From Cristatella mucedo (taxonomy: Eukaryota; Bryozoa; Phylactolaemata; Cristatellidae): a DNA stretch of 64,000 nucleotides. The notes beneath the pieces were generated by a model. The model was given only the letters and a program-made list of their open reading frames with translations, was not told the origin of the DNA and did not search any database. The DNA is taken from NCBI GenBank assembly GCA_009760855.2, contig WPIO01000021.1:2702001-2766000 (forward strand), in the 5' to 3' direction. The translations under genes were made by a program, and so were the position numbers. Positions 45,030 to 56,066 of the stretch are shown piece by piece (position 1 is the first letter of the stretch; each line of letters starts with the position of its first letter).

Positions 45030-45150
45030 TTGATCCAGCGGTTAAGGTGCTCGCCCCGACAAAGGTCTGGCCGAGGTCGTGGGCTCGAGCCCCGAGTTAT
45101 ATGTGAAGCACCTGAATAGAGTATAAGATCTCTCAGGGCGCTACACGAAT
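45030..45150 (+). mobile_element. tRNA-derived SINE, type A
   Basis: GATCCAGCGGTTAAGGTGCT, B-box-like GTGGGCTCGAGCCCC, then GAAGCACCTGAATAGAGTAT and TCTCTCAGGGCGCTAC. Closest to the 17.28-kb copy. Confidence 0.75.
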
Positions 45151-48099
45151 GAGTCACATATATTCTAAACAGCGGCCGTTACGTACAGCAGTGGCTCTGT
45201 GGCCTAGAGCTCAAACCAAGTCCAATGCCAATGCCGAGTCCGGAGTTTCAATCTGCCTTATCTCAGGGCGCCGAGTTTTTATACTGCCTCAGCACTAAAC
45301 TATCGTAAAACTGCATAATCGCGAACAATAATTATCCCCCATAATTCTGCTGGTTTAGATGGCGCCGCCGTTTCAAAACTACAGCTGACCCACTCCCAGT
45401 TTTCTCCGATACGGCGCATATGTCATTTTGGGACCTTCACAAATGTTCTGGAGCCTACAATAACTTTACTTACACTTGTAGATTTTGATTTATTACGAAA
45501 CAAAATGTGTAAGTACACGGCTAACCCACCAATTGGGAGATATACCCTTTGCGATCTTTAATACCCGTTTTGTTGCTGATCTTAAGAATGGCTATCAAAG
45601 GCCTTTTATCAGCTTATACAACACACGGTCTGCAGCAACGCTTCGATGGTCCCGTCAATCTATGCGTATTGACCTGGATACCGTCGCAAATTTGAAGAAG
45701 ACAGCACTGAGCTCTGAACAATGAAACCTTTCGCTCAATTCAACAGAGAGCACGCAGACATAAGATGGCTAGAAGGAAACCAATAGATACAATATTAAAA
45801 ACAATGTTTGAACATCATAGCCATTTTTTTAACTGCACTCGGTGTCTTAGAATCACATGGTTTTTCAGTTTGAAAAACATGCAGCTCACTAATTCGAGTG
45901 ACAGCTGCTTTGTTTAGGTCACGGTAGTTTTAGGATCTCTAAAAGTCCCTGTGGCTGAGCTTTTGCTTCATGCTCTATTTAACCAGATCTTTCAATGGGG
46001 AAACGAAATTTTTTTTGAAGGAACTATCTTACAACTGCTACATTCCAATCGGAAACCGGACGGATGATTCACAGGATTACTATATTCAAGATGCAGTTCC
46101 GAACTCACTGTAGAATTTGAATTTTCAGGCGATAAAACGTCAAATTAAGAAGTCAACAAGCTAATACGAGTATCAGCTTAATACTCTTGACACGCAATAG
46201 AATTTAAGGGGCCTCAGAATGCCATACGGAATTAATGTGGCCGGTTGCATACAAGTCTGGCTAGCTCGAGCAGTTCGTTCAAACGGGGAAATCGTGCTTT
46301 TCTGGATTAACGGTTTTTTCATAGTGTAGCCTGAAAAAACTCATACTAATGTGCCAACTGGATGCTATCACACATTTCTCAGAAGAAGAAGTGAAAAAAT
46401 TGGTGACAGTCAAAGCCCCGACTGACACAACGCTCAGACCTTGGATAGCAAAATTGCTTTGAGAATTAGCTGCAAAGTAAGCACGATCGAATGGTTATCA
46501 TGCATTTACTGACAGGACTAGACCTCCAAAATTTGACGTGAGCATTATTATTGCTCAGATCATGTTATTGAAGAGCGCAGCAATGGATTGCAGAAAAACT
46601 GAGGCTGCGTTTCGGTGCGGGATTGGTGCTTTAATTTCGCACTTGATCTTCCGGGCGGTTATCCTGGGCCTTACTCGAAATTGCGGTGCGAGATTCGTGC
46701 ACCCTCTCATTAGTAAGCGGAATCATTCTTCCGCCTTTCATGGGTAATCATTCCATTCGAGTACTGCTGCTTTACGCATTTGCTCCCCTGCTTGTGGAGA
46801 GCCTAAAGTTAACTTCAGCTTGTCAGGCGCAGCTTCTGAGCGAAGTTTGTCAAGTGAAATTCGTTTGCAATACAATAATGCGGTTAAAAATTGGATTGGC
46901 AATGCACAGCTTTCGGTTCGCTTCGTTGTTGAAGATGGCATCTAGAGATAGAAAGTGTGTATTAAATGTTCATTACATATGATTTCTTCGAAGCATGCTC
47001 GCGTCAACTGAGGCAAGTGAACTATAGCGATCATTAAGATATCCGTGTAAGCATTGCTGATATCACATATAGAGCTCAAAACGCGCTAGGATAAGGCTTT
47101 TAAGCGGCAATCTGCATTCTTGTGAAAGCAGTTTATGTACTAGCTGCCATGAAATTGAGATCTCCGGTTTCCGAAAGAGTCAGTGAGCATTAGCTAAGAG
47201 TAAGTCCATCGTTCTGAAAATGCAGCGAACCTGAGCATACGCTTGGCCTCTACTCTAAGCAACAAAATGTACGCCTGCTAAGAGACAGAAATTGCAGATA
47301 GCATTAACGTACTCCATTGCAACTTGCATTACATTAAAAATCTGCTCCGCAACATGTAGCAACAATTGTTCATAGAAGTATGCATACTTGATACGATTCT
47401 AGTTCCGAGCATCAAGTTCATTTTTTCAAGAAAGTTTCACTGCAGTAGCATTCAAATGTCAGCTCATGACTGATTATTTAGTGCTGTTGGTCAAAACATA
47501 ATAAGATGGATGGTGGTAAGGCGAAGCCAAAAAAGGCAGGAGAAAATTACTGTCGAGCGCTGAAAGTGAAGTCTCTCGGGCCAATGTAATTCACTGCGTT
47601 TCGGGATTCCTTACAAGCTTTTAGCGGAGCAAGTAATTAGAAACTTAAGAGACTAGCCAGCCACACTGAAATTCGGCATGGAAACATCTTTATTAGAATG
47701 CGCAAGCTACTCCTAGTATTTTCAGAATAATATATAACAGTAACTCATAAGAATATAATTAAAAAATCATCAATAATACCGCACATTAGTCATACCAATT
47801 ACATTAATAGCTTACACAGGCATGGCGCCAGGGACTCACAAAATTAACGCGCTCAAATTCAGACCCTCTCCCCAAGTACCAAAAGACAATGTCACGCAGC
47901 CTAATGGGATGGCGCATGCTTACCTGACTACAGACAAAAACGAACATCAATCATTAAACTAAAGATGCTTAAATGCTGAGCTATACGGGGTGTGGTAGCT
48001 TGACATAAAAGCGACCTTTTAAACGCGAAAGCTTTCAATAGCCACGCTGTGCCTCAGTGGTTCTAAGAATAAAATGCAACACTGCCCCAGCTATCTCAT
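45151..48099. other. AT-rich unassigned DNA
   Basis: No domain-bearing ORF and no family repeat recognised. Small ORFs at 45485 and 46538-46982 look random. Confidence 0.4.
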
Positions 48100-48745
48100 T
48101 GACAATAATAGTATATTTATATAGCGCCATTGGGGAATTATGCCTCCTAGGCACTTTAAATTTGCTGGAAAGGAAAACATTGTAAATGGTTAGTTTAAAA
48201 ATGCATAGCTTCAGCACTTATAAGCGCACGAAGGACCATGGACGGAGAAAATGCGGTGAGAAAACAAGCGGATTTTTAGATTCCTTTTAAATGTGAAGCC
48301 AGGGAATCTCGTAGCGTCAGTTGGAGGATGGGTCCGGGCTTTAGGAGAATACATGCTGAATGTACGGTCTCCAAAAGAATTAGAGGCTTTTGCTAGAGTC
48401 GCACACTACTAAACTCATTCAGATGAGAAGGGCGTTACAATTCAAAGCTTAATTAGAAATTATCCCCAATAAGTAGGGCTGGAGCACGAGAAGGAAGGGA
48501 ACCTAAAGGTGAGTGACAGAATCTGAAAGTCTATCCAACGCTTGATGATAGTGAGCGTCGGTCCATGAGCACTTTTTTAATGATTCAGCTTCGAAATTCA
48601 CGACGGAAATTCATAGCAGCAGGTTGTGCAGCTGTTTCTGTCAGCATCTTATTGCACAGGCAAGAAGACCTACGACTAGTGAGTTAGAGAAGTCTAGTCT
48701 GAATGTCACAATTATGCACGGACCAGCTTGGCTGCGGTATCCCAA
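48100..48745 (-). mobile_element. Old LINE relic, RT C-terminus and 3' UTR
   Basis: Diverged homologue of the 11.6-12.4 kb element. The minus strand shows VTFRLDFSNSLVVGLLACAI (VTSRLDFCNPLLTGLPACVI in the intact copy). Lower coordinates keep GGTCTCCAAAAGAATTAGAG and the hairpin remnant near 48120-48160. Confidence 0.65.
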
Positions 48746-49112
48746 CCTAAGCGAGCCGGAATTTTTGCACTGGCACGTAGCTCGCGCAATTCTTAACGCT
48801 CTACGCACGAACTCCAGCGTCCACGTATTTGATAGCATAACAATGCGCGGTGCTCCAAAAGTATTAAGGATTGAACGAGAGCAATGGCGTGCTTCATGGA
48901 CGGAGGGCATTTTAAAGCATCCCTTCCGTCGCTCTATAGCCAACACAGCAGCGCTGCTACCACTTTCAGCGCTCCTTCGCTCCCACAAATCGCGAAGTGC
49001 TAAGTTCTACGTCTCCCAGGTGCAAATGTGGACAAGCTCAGAGTAAGATGATTCAACAGTCTCACTAAAATATAGCGGCAGAAGAGTCTTAACTGCTATC
49101 ACCACCAATTGC

Positions 49113-49200
49113 AGTGGTCAATGAAGAATCGACCACAGTAGGACTCGGAGCCACGGCCCGGGTCGTGAAGAGCGAGCACATTACCTCTGAGCTAAGACCC
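49113..49200 (-). mobile_element. SINE type B head fragment
   Basis: The reverse complement reads GGGTCTTAGCTCAGAGGTAA, GTGCTCGCTCTTCACGACC and a degraded B box (GTGGCTCCGAGTCC). Tail missing. Confidence 0.5.
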
Positions 49201-49612
49201 AGGGTCAACTCAGCGCACAATCCTCAGGACCACTGTGTAAGTATACGTGCACAGTGCACTCTACGTTGGCAGCTTGGAAATGGCAGCAGCGTAGCACAGT
49301 TGTATAGTCTACGTACTGCTTACCTCATAAGCACTACACTGTACTTCTCTCGTGGTTCCAGCAAAAGGCAGCCATAAATGCATCTCCGCTCAAGCTCAGC
49401 CCTGCGGGATGATGTCATCGTCTCGGGAACCCAAAAGCTTATACCTGCATGCCCTATTGTTATCTAGCTATTCCTCTCCAAGCCAATTAACGCTGAATAA
49501 CTTTTTAGCGGTAGTGAGCACAGAGGAGACCTTCCCGCAGCATCGAAGCGTCCCACGCACGGATTTAGCCCCAGCGCCTTTTCGTTCGTTACGCGTACTG
49601 ACCCCCGTGGTA

Positions 49613-49778
49613 GGTCACGTGGCCAGGAGGTGAGGTGCTCGCTCTTCTCCACCAAGATCGTGGGTTCTAATCCTGTAATTGAGCGGTTTCTCATTGCCAT
49701 CTGTAAACGATAGTGATAGCTGATAAGGCTCTTCTGTCGCAATACAAATGAAGCTGTTAAATCAGCTAAGGTTTTATA
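49613..49778 (+). mobile_element. tRNA-derived SINE, type B
   Basis: GTGGCCAGGAGGTGAGGTGC, B-box-like GTGGGTTCTAATCC, body with a degraded GCGG...TTGCC, then GGCTCTTCTGTCGCAATAC and GAAGCTGTTAAATCAGCTAA. Confidence 0.7.
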
Positions 49779-50689
49779 TAACTAAACTGTAAAACCGTAG
49801 AACAGAGACCGTAAAACTTAATAGACGGACAACGTATCTAAAGAGGTTTTTGCCAGCGGCTTGGAACTACGTGCAGCAGCATCTTTGAATTACCATGGCC
49901 TAAAGGTTTAATCATAGGCTGGAATTATGTGAACACGTCACGGAGCTTGCTCTGCACTGTGATTCAGCTAAGTTTTATCGGAGTGGATGGTGCGGGGGCA
50001 TAGCCCAGAATGTGTCATGGGGAGCTAAAACCGTGACTTTTCAATCGACAGGTATAAATTGCTTCAATTTCGCTACCCGATCAACGCCATGCGGCTGCTC
50101 CTACGTTATTTTAAAGGCTTTTTATTAGGACGCTACGTTATTTAATTTGAATGAAGCATTGATAATAAAAAAGCCCTGTTTAACGAGCTTGTAAGGCCTA
50201 ACAGGAAATATTTTTTCCTACTAAACACAAGATAGATTTTTCAGAGTGTAGTGATAGCTTGAGCATAACTGATGTTTCACGCCATGAATTGATGTGCTAA
50301 TTCTAGTGGAGGCAGCATTCACAAAAGCCTACCTAAAGCATTCATTGCCATTTCATTGCCTTCATTGCCCTAATGATTACAAGTTGAAGTGTGCTTAATA
50401 GAAATAAACGCGAAGCGTTCTCATTTCGAGACTATTCAGAACTCACTACTCAAAGTCTCAGTAAGTTGCACGATGATGTAGTGCATGTTACTGAGGATTC
50501 AGAGGTCAATTTTTTGACAGACTATTACTTTAGGGATGCGTCGGTAGCATTAAGCGTCCTGCTTTCAACAGAGGTCATCCGATCAATGTGGCGCTTGTTA
50601 TTTTCATTCCGGGTCTCTACATTACTGCTGAGTATCTTGCCATATAATTAAATTAGATATATATATACATATACATATATAATTCATTT

Positions 50690-50830
50690 GTATATCGCCC
50701 CTGAGAGAACTTAATCTCTATCCCGGCACTTCACATATGTCGCAGGGCTCGAGCCCAGGACCTCGGTCATAGAATCTATTTACCTTGACCCTGGTCGTTA
50801 AATGCGAGCACCTTAATTTCTGGGGCAAAC
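50690..50830 (-). mobile_element. tRNA-derived SINE, type A
   Basis: Reverse complement: head with TTAAGGTGCTCGCATTTAAC, B-box-like GGGCTCGAGCCC region, then ATGTGAAGTGCCGGGATAGA and TTAAGTTCTCTCAGGGGCG. Confidence 0.65.
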
Positions 50831-51205
50831 TGGGGTAGCATAAGGTCACAATAGGCTGGACATGAACTTGATACTTAGTCTAAAAAGCTGGTTCGGTGTA
50901 ACAGAAACTCAAAAAAGAATTGCAATTCTGGGGCATAGTAGGCTATACTTGAGCGTTTCTGTAGGAAGAAAATATAAAGCACGCGACAAGCTCTACACAA
51001 AATAAAAATTAAATATAAATGCTGTCAGACGACTGACCAATCAAGATGGTTGCTCAAAATGACGAGAGTGCGGCAATAATGACGATCCTTTCTCAACCTT
51101 CCCCAGCGACACGCTAGCATGCCAATCGCGATCATTGTCATAATTAAGAGAAAGGCGTTAAACGCGAACTCTGTCGAACCCTAATTCTACGAGGTCAATC
51201 GTCAC

Positions 51206-51362
51206 ACTAAGCTAGGCGGTTGCTTCTCATAATCTCGTTCCCGAGGTCGTGGGTTCGAATCCTGCGGTGGGCAATCCTTTATTGCCACTGCAAGTGGCGG
51301 TGATGGTCGTAAAGGCTCTTCTGTCGCTATACAAAAGAGGCTGTTAAATCAGTTAGCATTTT
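51206..51362 (+). mobile_element. tRNA-derived SINE, type B
   Basis: Perfect B box GTGGGTTCGAATCC, body GGGCAATCCTTTATTGCC and tail GGCTCTTCTGTCGCTATAC, then GAGGCTGTTAAATCAG. Very close to the 18.5-kb copy, so relatively young. Confidence 0.75.
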
Positions 51363-51749
51363 ATCCTGACGTTTCCTCCTCTTCCTCCTGCTACATACAA
51401 GGGAGATGGCGTCCGTTAGGTTCGTCGCTATTTCTGCACTGGGCATAACTCCACGAGCATTGAGGTGCTGTAAGCACGCTTTCCGAATCCTCTCAGCATC
51501 AGCATTATTACCATTTGATTTTTAGTAATTTACTCAGCTCGGTGCCGCGGACAGTGTTGAAATGATAGGTGACGCCGAGAGGTGCTCGATCGATGGCATG
51601 CAGCAAAGAGGGATTAAGGATCCATGTCCTGCAGAAGTCCTCGGCTGATGTGCCTGCTAGCTGAGACGTGGCCAGCGTGCGACGTGGACCGGAATCTTTC
51701 GAACAGGTAAGATTCGTACAAGCAGGGTAATGAGAGCTGTAGCCGCGCT

Positions 51750-51905
51750 GGACTGGCCCAGTGGTTAAAGTGATCGCCTTTAACAACAGAGCTAAAAGTA
51801 AATATATTTGATGACCGAGATCGTAGGCTCGAGCACCTTGGCGTGTGCGAAGTGCCCGAATGGAGACAGAGATTACATTTGCTCAGGGCGTTATACAAAT
51901 AAACG
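51750..51905 (+). mobile_element. tRNA-derived SINE, type A
   Basis: GGCCCAGTGGTTAAAGTGAT, an insertion shared with the 25.5-kb copy (AAATATATTTGATGACCGAG), B-box-like GTAGGCTCGAGCACC and a diverged terminal hairpin ending GGGCGTTATACAAA. Confidence 0.65.
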
Positions 51906-52311
51906 ATACTATTATATTTTACATTCTAGTCACTCTTATCTCCGGCGCAACGCATGGCCTTGGTGGTTTTCGTGCACTCTCGCCAAAAGCTCGATGCATA
52001 AACTTGCCTCTCCTCTGCCGATGATTGAGCAACATCCTCTCGTCGACTAGCAGCGTCGGGGCATTCCGGATAGCAAGCTGCCATTATTGTTTTCAACTTT
52101 CATAAAGAGGCAGAACTTGGCATTAGCGTTCACAAACGGCGGCCACTTTAGCAGGACCCTTACGAGAAGCCGCTCGCGGCACGAGTGCGTAGCAGCAGAC
52201 CAAAGCGAGGCATCCGCCAAAGCGAGGCATTCGCCTCGCGGCTCGATCGCGAGCTCGCCGCAGCGAACTGCTTGCTGAGCCGCCAAGCTGCCACTGGTGG
52301 CGCGCGGGCCT

Positions 52312-52334
52312 GCCGGCCGGCCGGCCGGCCGGCC
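52312..52334. repeat. (CCGG)n run
   Basis: About five GCCG/CCGG units in the GC-rich block, self-complementary and saturated with CpG. Confidence 0.85.
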
Positions 52335-53676
52335 CGCGGGCCGCCAGGCAGGCAGGCCGCTCGGTCTCCGCTTGAAGCCGGCTGCGCAGTGGGACGGGCC
52401 GCCTCTGCGGCAGGTGGCTTGCTGACCACCCGCTGGTCGAAGGGTTGGATCGAGGAGGGGAGTGTGTGCGTATGAGGATGGGACAGCCCTGCCGGCCGAT
52501 GATGGCGGAGCCGACGACCTGCCAGCTGGCCCTTGCTGTCGGCCGGCTGACGCGGGGAGCTCGGTCGGGTCAAGATCGTAGCGGGAGGCCACGACCCCAC
52601 GCGCGCGCGCTCCCATGCCTATGCCCGAAGAACGGATGGCAGAATGCCGGGAGAGTAGGGCTGGGAAGTCTGCCTCGAAGGCTCCGGGCGTCGGCGAAAG
52701 GACGGCTAGGAAGTGTTGCAATGTGCCAACGTGCGCAAAGTCAAAGAATTGTGTCACCATTGAGCGCGCTCTCAAGTTACATCGATGCTCAAATGCTAAG
52801 CTGGGAAGTCTAGCAGTAAATGAAATTCGCTATTCAACCGCGAGCTAGAATCCATGCGCAAAGGCCATACGTTTGGAAGCCCGTAGCCACTTATTTTGAA
52901 TCTCGTAAAACGCAAGCAGACAATATAAGAGGCAATAGCAGCAGCATATCGCGACGACCAACGCCCGGCAATGTAATAGGCGGTGAGTGTCCATACTCCT
53001 GCGGCGGCAGCCGGCTCAGGCTGCTACGACTTTAGCTACAGGCGTGCTGAGTCTGCTGTACCGCGACGGCGTACTACTCCGGCCGAAGCAGCCGAGAGGA
53101 ATACCGGCAAACCCTTGTTTTATAGAGGCTCCCAACCTAGCGCGGTGGCTATTACGGCCCGGTTCAACGTTCCATAACAAACGGCGTCTGTCCGAGCCAT
53201 CTTTTGCTGTACGCAACTGCTCGCACACACTTAACCAGGCGAAACCAATTGCAATGCAAACGCAGATGTATTGAAGTGGTATCCACTCGGCGCGTGCGCT
53301 CGCAGGGCCGCGCTGCGCCAGGTTCAACTTGCGTTGTCGGTCCGATACCAATTCCAGCGTTTCGTTCCGGATCGCGGTGTTAGTAAACATGCGAGCGCCG
53401 TCGGACAAAGACCGGTACCACCTCCATCGAGCGTCCGTCGGGCGGCGGAATGTCCGAATGTTTGCGTAGGGCCAATTACAAGCGCCACCGTTCGTTGCGA
53501 GACAAAGCCGTTCGATGACGCGACGGCAAAACCCTCTCGCAGAACGCAGCAGAGGTTTCAATGGTTATTCGAAAGTGCGCACGCGGCAAAAAAGCGCGCG
53601 GACAAAAGAGAGAACATTAGATCGAGAAGCTCGAGGCGCAGGAGCGATCGACCGCTGGACTGGACGCGGAGCAGTC

Positions 53677-53707
53677 AGCGGCGAGCGGCGCAGCGCCGCT
53701 CGCCGCT
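53677..53707. repeat. Perfect 14-bp inverted repeat with 3-nt loop
   Basis: Left arm AGCGGCGAGCGGCG (53677-53690), loop CAG, right arm is its exact reverse complement (53694-53707). All-GC-rich stem. Confidence 0.9.
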
Positions 53708-53807
53708 CTTGAGCGTCTTCCGCGTCGACGCCGCGCCGCACGAGTGAGCAGCAGAGCGCTTGCGGACGTTCCGACTCACCGCTCAGAGCCGTTATAGTGA
53801 AACTCGC

Positions 53808-53841
53808 GTCGCAGCCCGCAATCTCTCTCGCGGGCTGCGAC
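53808..53841. repeat. Perfect 12-bp inverted repeat with 10-nt loop
   Basis: Left arm GTCGCAGCCCGC (53808-53819), loop AATCTCTCTC, right arm is its exact reverse complement (53830-53841). It lies 100 bp from the 14-bp hairpin. Confidence 0.9.
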
Positions 53842-54118
53842 GCTGTTTACGGTTCGCCGGCAGCCGCCGGTGCCGACACTTGTTTCGCTTTCAGCCGGAC
53901 TTTGCGGCCGACTCTTCGTCATTTGGCCCGCATGCTCCTGTACTTACGCCGCGCCTGCCTTCCATCGCATCGCCGCGCGACATGGCGCGAGCCCGCGAGG
54001 CTGTGGCCTGGAACGCGCTCCTCGCATCTTCGCTTGAGATGAAGTCTTAAATCTTGAGCTGAGCAGTCGCTGTCGCAGCGACTCCAGTACTTAAGCATCC
54101 GCGCGCTAGATCGGGCCA

Positions 54119-54240
54119 GATTGCGATTGCCGAGATCGACATTATTCGCGGTTCCTGAATTATAACCGCTATGAGCCGGTTGTGTGAAAATCTATGGCTA
54201 TGCGGAATAATAGTCCAAGTGATGAAATAGTCACTCCTGC
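54119..54240 (+). repeat. Dispersed element copy C
   Basis: GATTGCGATTGC as in copy A, then CATTATTCGCGGTTCCTGAA, TTATAACCGCTATGAGCCGG, AATCTATGGCTATGCGGAAT and GAAATAGTCACT. It directly follows the GC-rich block. Confidence 0.6.
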
Positions 54241-55984
54241 TCTAGGCTTTGAGCGGGGCAGAATTTGTGCTCCAGGCTTTGTACCCGGCGGGAGTTTCAC
54301 CCGAGGCTTTGAGCCGCTGGGCAGTTCAGTGCTGCTCCCGGTGCCGCGCGAGAGGTGTTGCTCGCCGTGGTTGATGCAGGACGCCTGTAACCCTCCATCA
54401 CTTTTGAAGACTACAATACACTATGGATATGAACTTGTTATCTTAAGGCAAGGCCGATCTTCATTGCAGGCCATGGAAAAAAAATAATATTGTTATTGTA
54501 TTGGCAATTTTCAAAGCTAGCAATAAATGTATTTACATTGTCATAGCTAACAATAAAATATACTATTATAATTAAAAACAATGCATTATTTTGTCATTTT
54601 CATTGAAGCGACAACTATGAAATTGTATTCACCAAACACGCTTCACGGACTTACACAGTCAGCAATCCACACAATGTGATTAGACTCATGACTCCGAAAT
54701 GAAGTGCTCTTAAAACTTACAGCTAAACTGCCCCTTAAGTATTGCAACACTATAGACATTGCTCATCCTGACAATACAATATATTGATATTTTACGACAT
54801 TCAATACAGTACATTTCTACCAAAACATTGCAATATATTGTTTAATAAATATATTTTTTTGGAGGTCTGCTTTGTTGCTGCCGCGTTCCGCCACTATCAG
54901 CATACCTGCTTGCATTGGTGCTGCAGCTGCAATTCATTAGCCCCGATACAAGCTTTTTGGCGTCGCCGTTATTTCGCGAGTGTTAGCTGGAACTAGCACT
55001 GTTTCAAGCTCTGTGTTCGCGGCCTAGTTCTGTTTGGACGCTTGCGCAGCTAAGACTACGATAAGTTACTAAGGTCAGCTAAGACTTTGGTAAGTCACTA
55101 CGGACGCAGGTGAGCTAAGATCTTACGCCTCTGCAGGCACTAAAAACATCTTTCTTGGTTCCATTATTTTAAATCCTCCATAGAGAATAGAGAATTATGT
55201 GTGCGACATCCAAACGAGCCGTCGCCAACCAGCAACCGAGCGGGAAGGCATGGCAGAACCATCTGCAGCAAGCTCCTGCCGACGTATTTATTAAATTGTC
55301 ATCCTAGCTCGAAACGGCTGCGTGAGGGGCTTTAGAGTGTTGCCTGCTCTACGTGAAGACAGCAGATCAGTCGGATTAGATTAGTGGTGAGGCGGCGGCA
55401 TGACGCCGCAGCGCCAGCCGCGGCCCTGCAAGTTAGGAGCCCAGTTTTGGCCAGACGTTGATGCAAAGTACACTGCTCTCAGTACTTATTTTTTATTTGC
55501 CCATACGAACTAATTTATTTCGAAGCAACAAATGGCAGCAGCGCTACCGCAGAAAGGTTAACCTTGCAATATATGCGGGGACAATATCATTTCTGTAGCG
55601 CTGTGAAGGCCCGCGACCAAAGTGCACGGTTGGATCTTGCAGAAGTCGCATTCGATTCGCGATCGCTCGTTCTCCATCGTAGGCCAAGGCCAAGAGTTCA
55701 GTGGATGAGGTCTCTTTCGATGCTGACCAGCAGCTCAACTTCGTCCTCGTCGTATTGTGGCTCAGGCTTAGTTGAATTGCTAAAATGATGCATTGCCACT
55801 CGTTGGTATATCGATCTCAGAGATCGCATCGTAGCCGCATCGTCACGCTGCCATAAATTAGTGCAGCCTGAGAGTTAGCGAGGCTTGACGATCGTGTGAC
55901 CGCAATGAGCACCCCGCGCTGTCACAACCACCCAGCCTGACAGTGCGGCTAAAACTTTGAAATTCTATGTAAACTAGATTATAA

Positions 55985-56066
55985 TACCTAGCAATCATGA
56001 ATAGTCCTTAGATTTTAATAATTAGGAGTTTTGATGCTCGAAATCTATGGTTAGGCGGCATTACAC
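55985..56066 (+). repeat. Dispersed element copy D (diverged)
   Basis: AATCATGAATAGTCCTTAGA, TTTTAATAATTAGGAGTTTT, AAATCTATGGTTAGGCGGCA. Recognisable from alignment with copies B and C. Confidence 0.5.

Larger units (their letters stand above)
52050..54100. other. GC/CpG-rich block
   Basis: A sharp compositional island in AT-rich DNA, with a CCGG run, two perfect hairpins and long overlapping ORFs on both strands (52047-52775 minus, 53016-53561 minus, 53271-53747 plus). None shows a recognisable domain. CpG-island promoter or GC-rich mobile DNA are the main options. Confidence 0.4.

Noticed and set aside
53016-53561. 181-codon minus-strand ORF
   Set aside because: Both strands are open across this GC-rich block and no recognisable motif is present.
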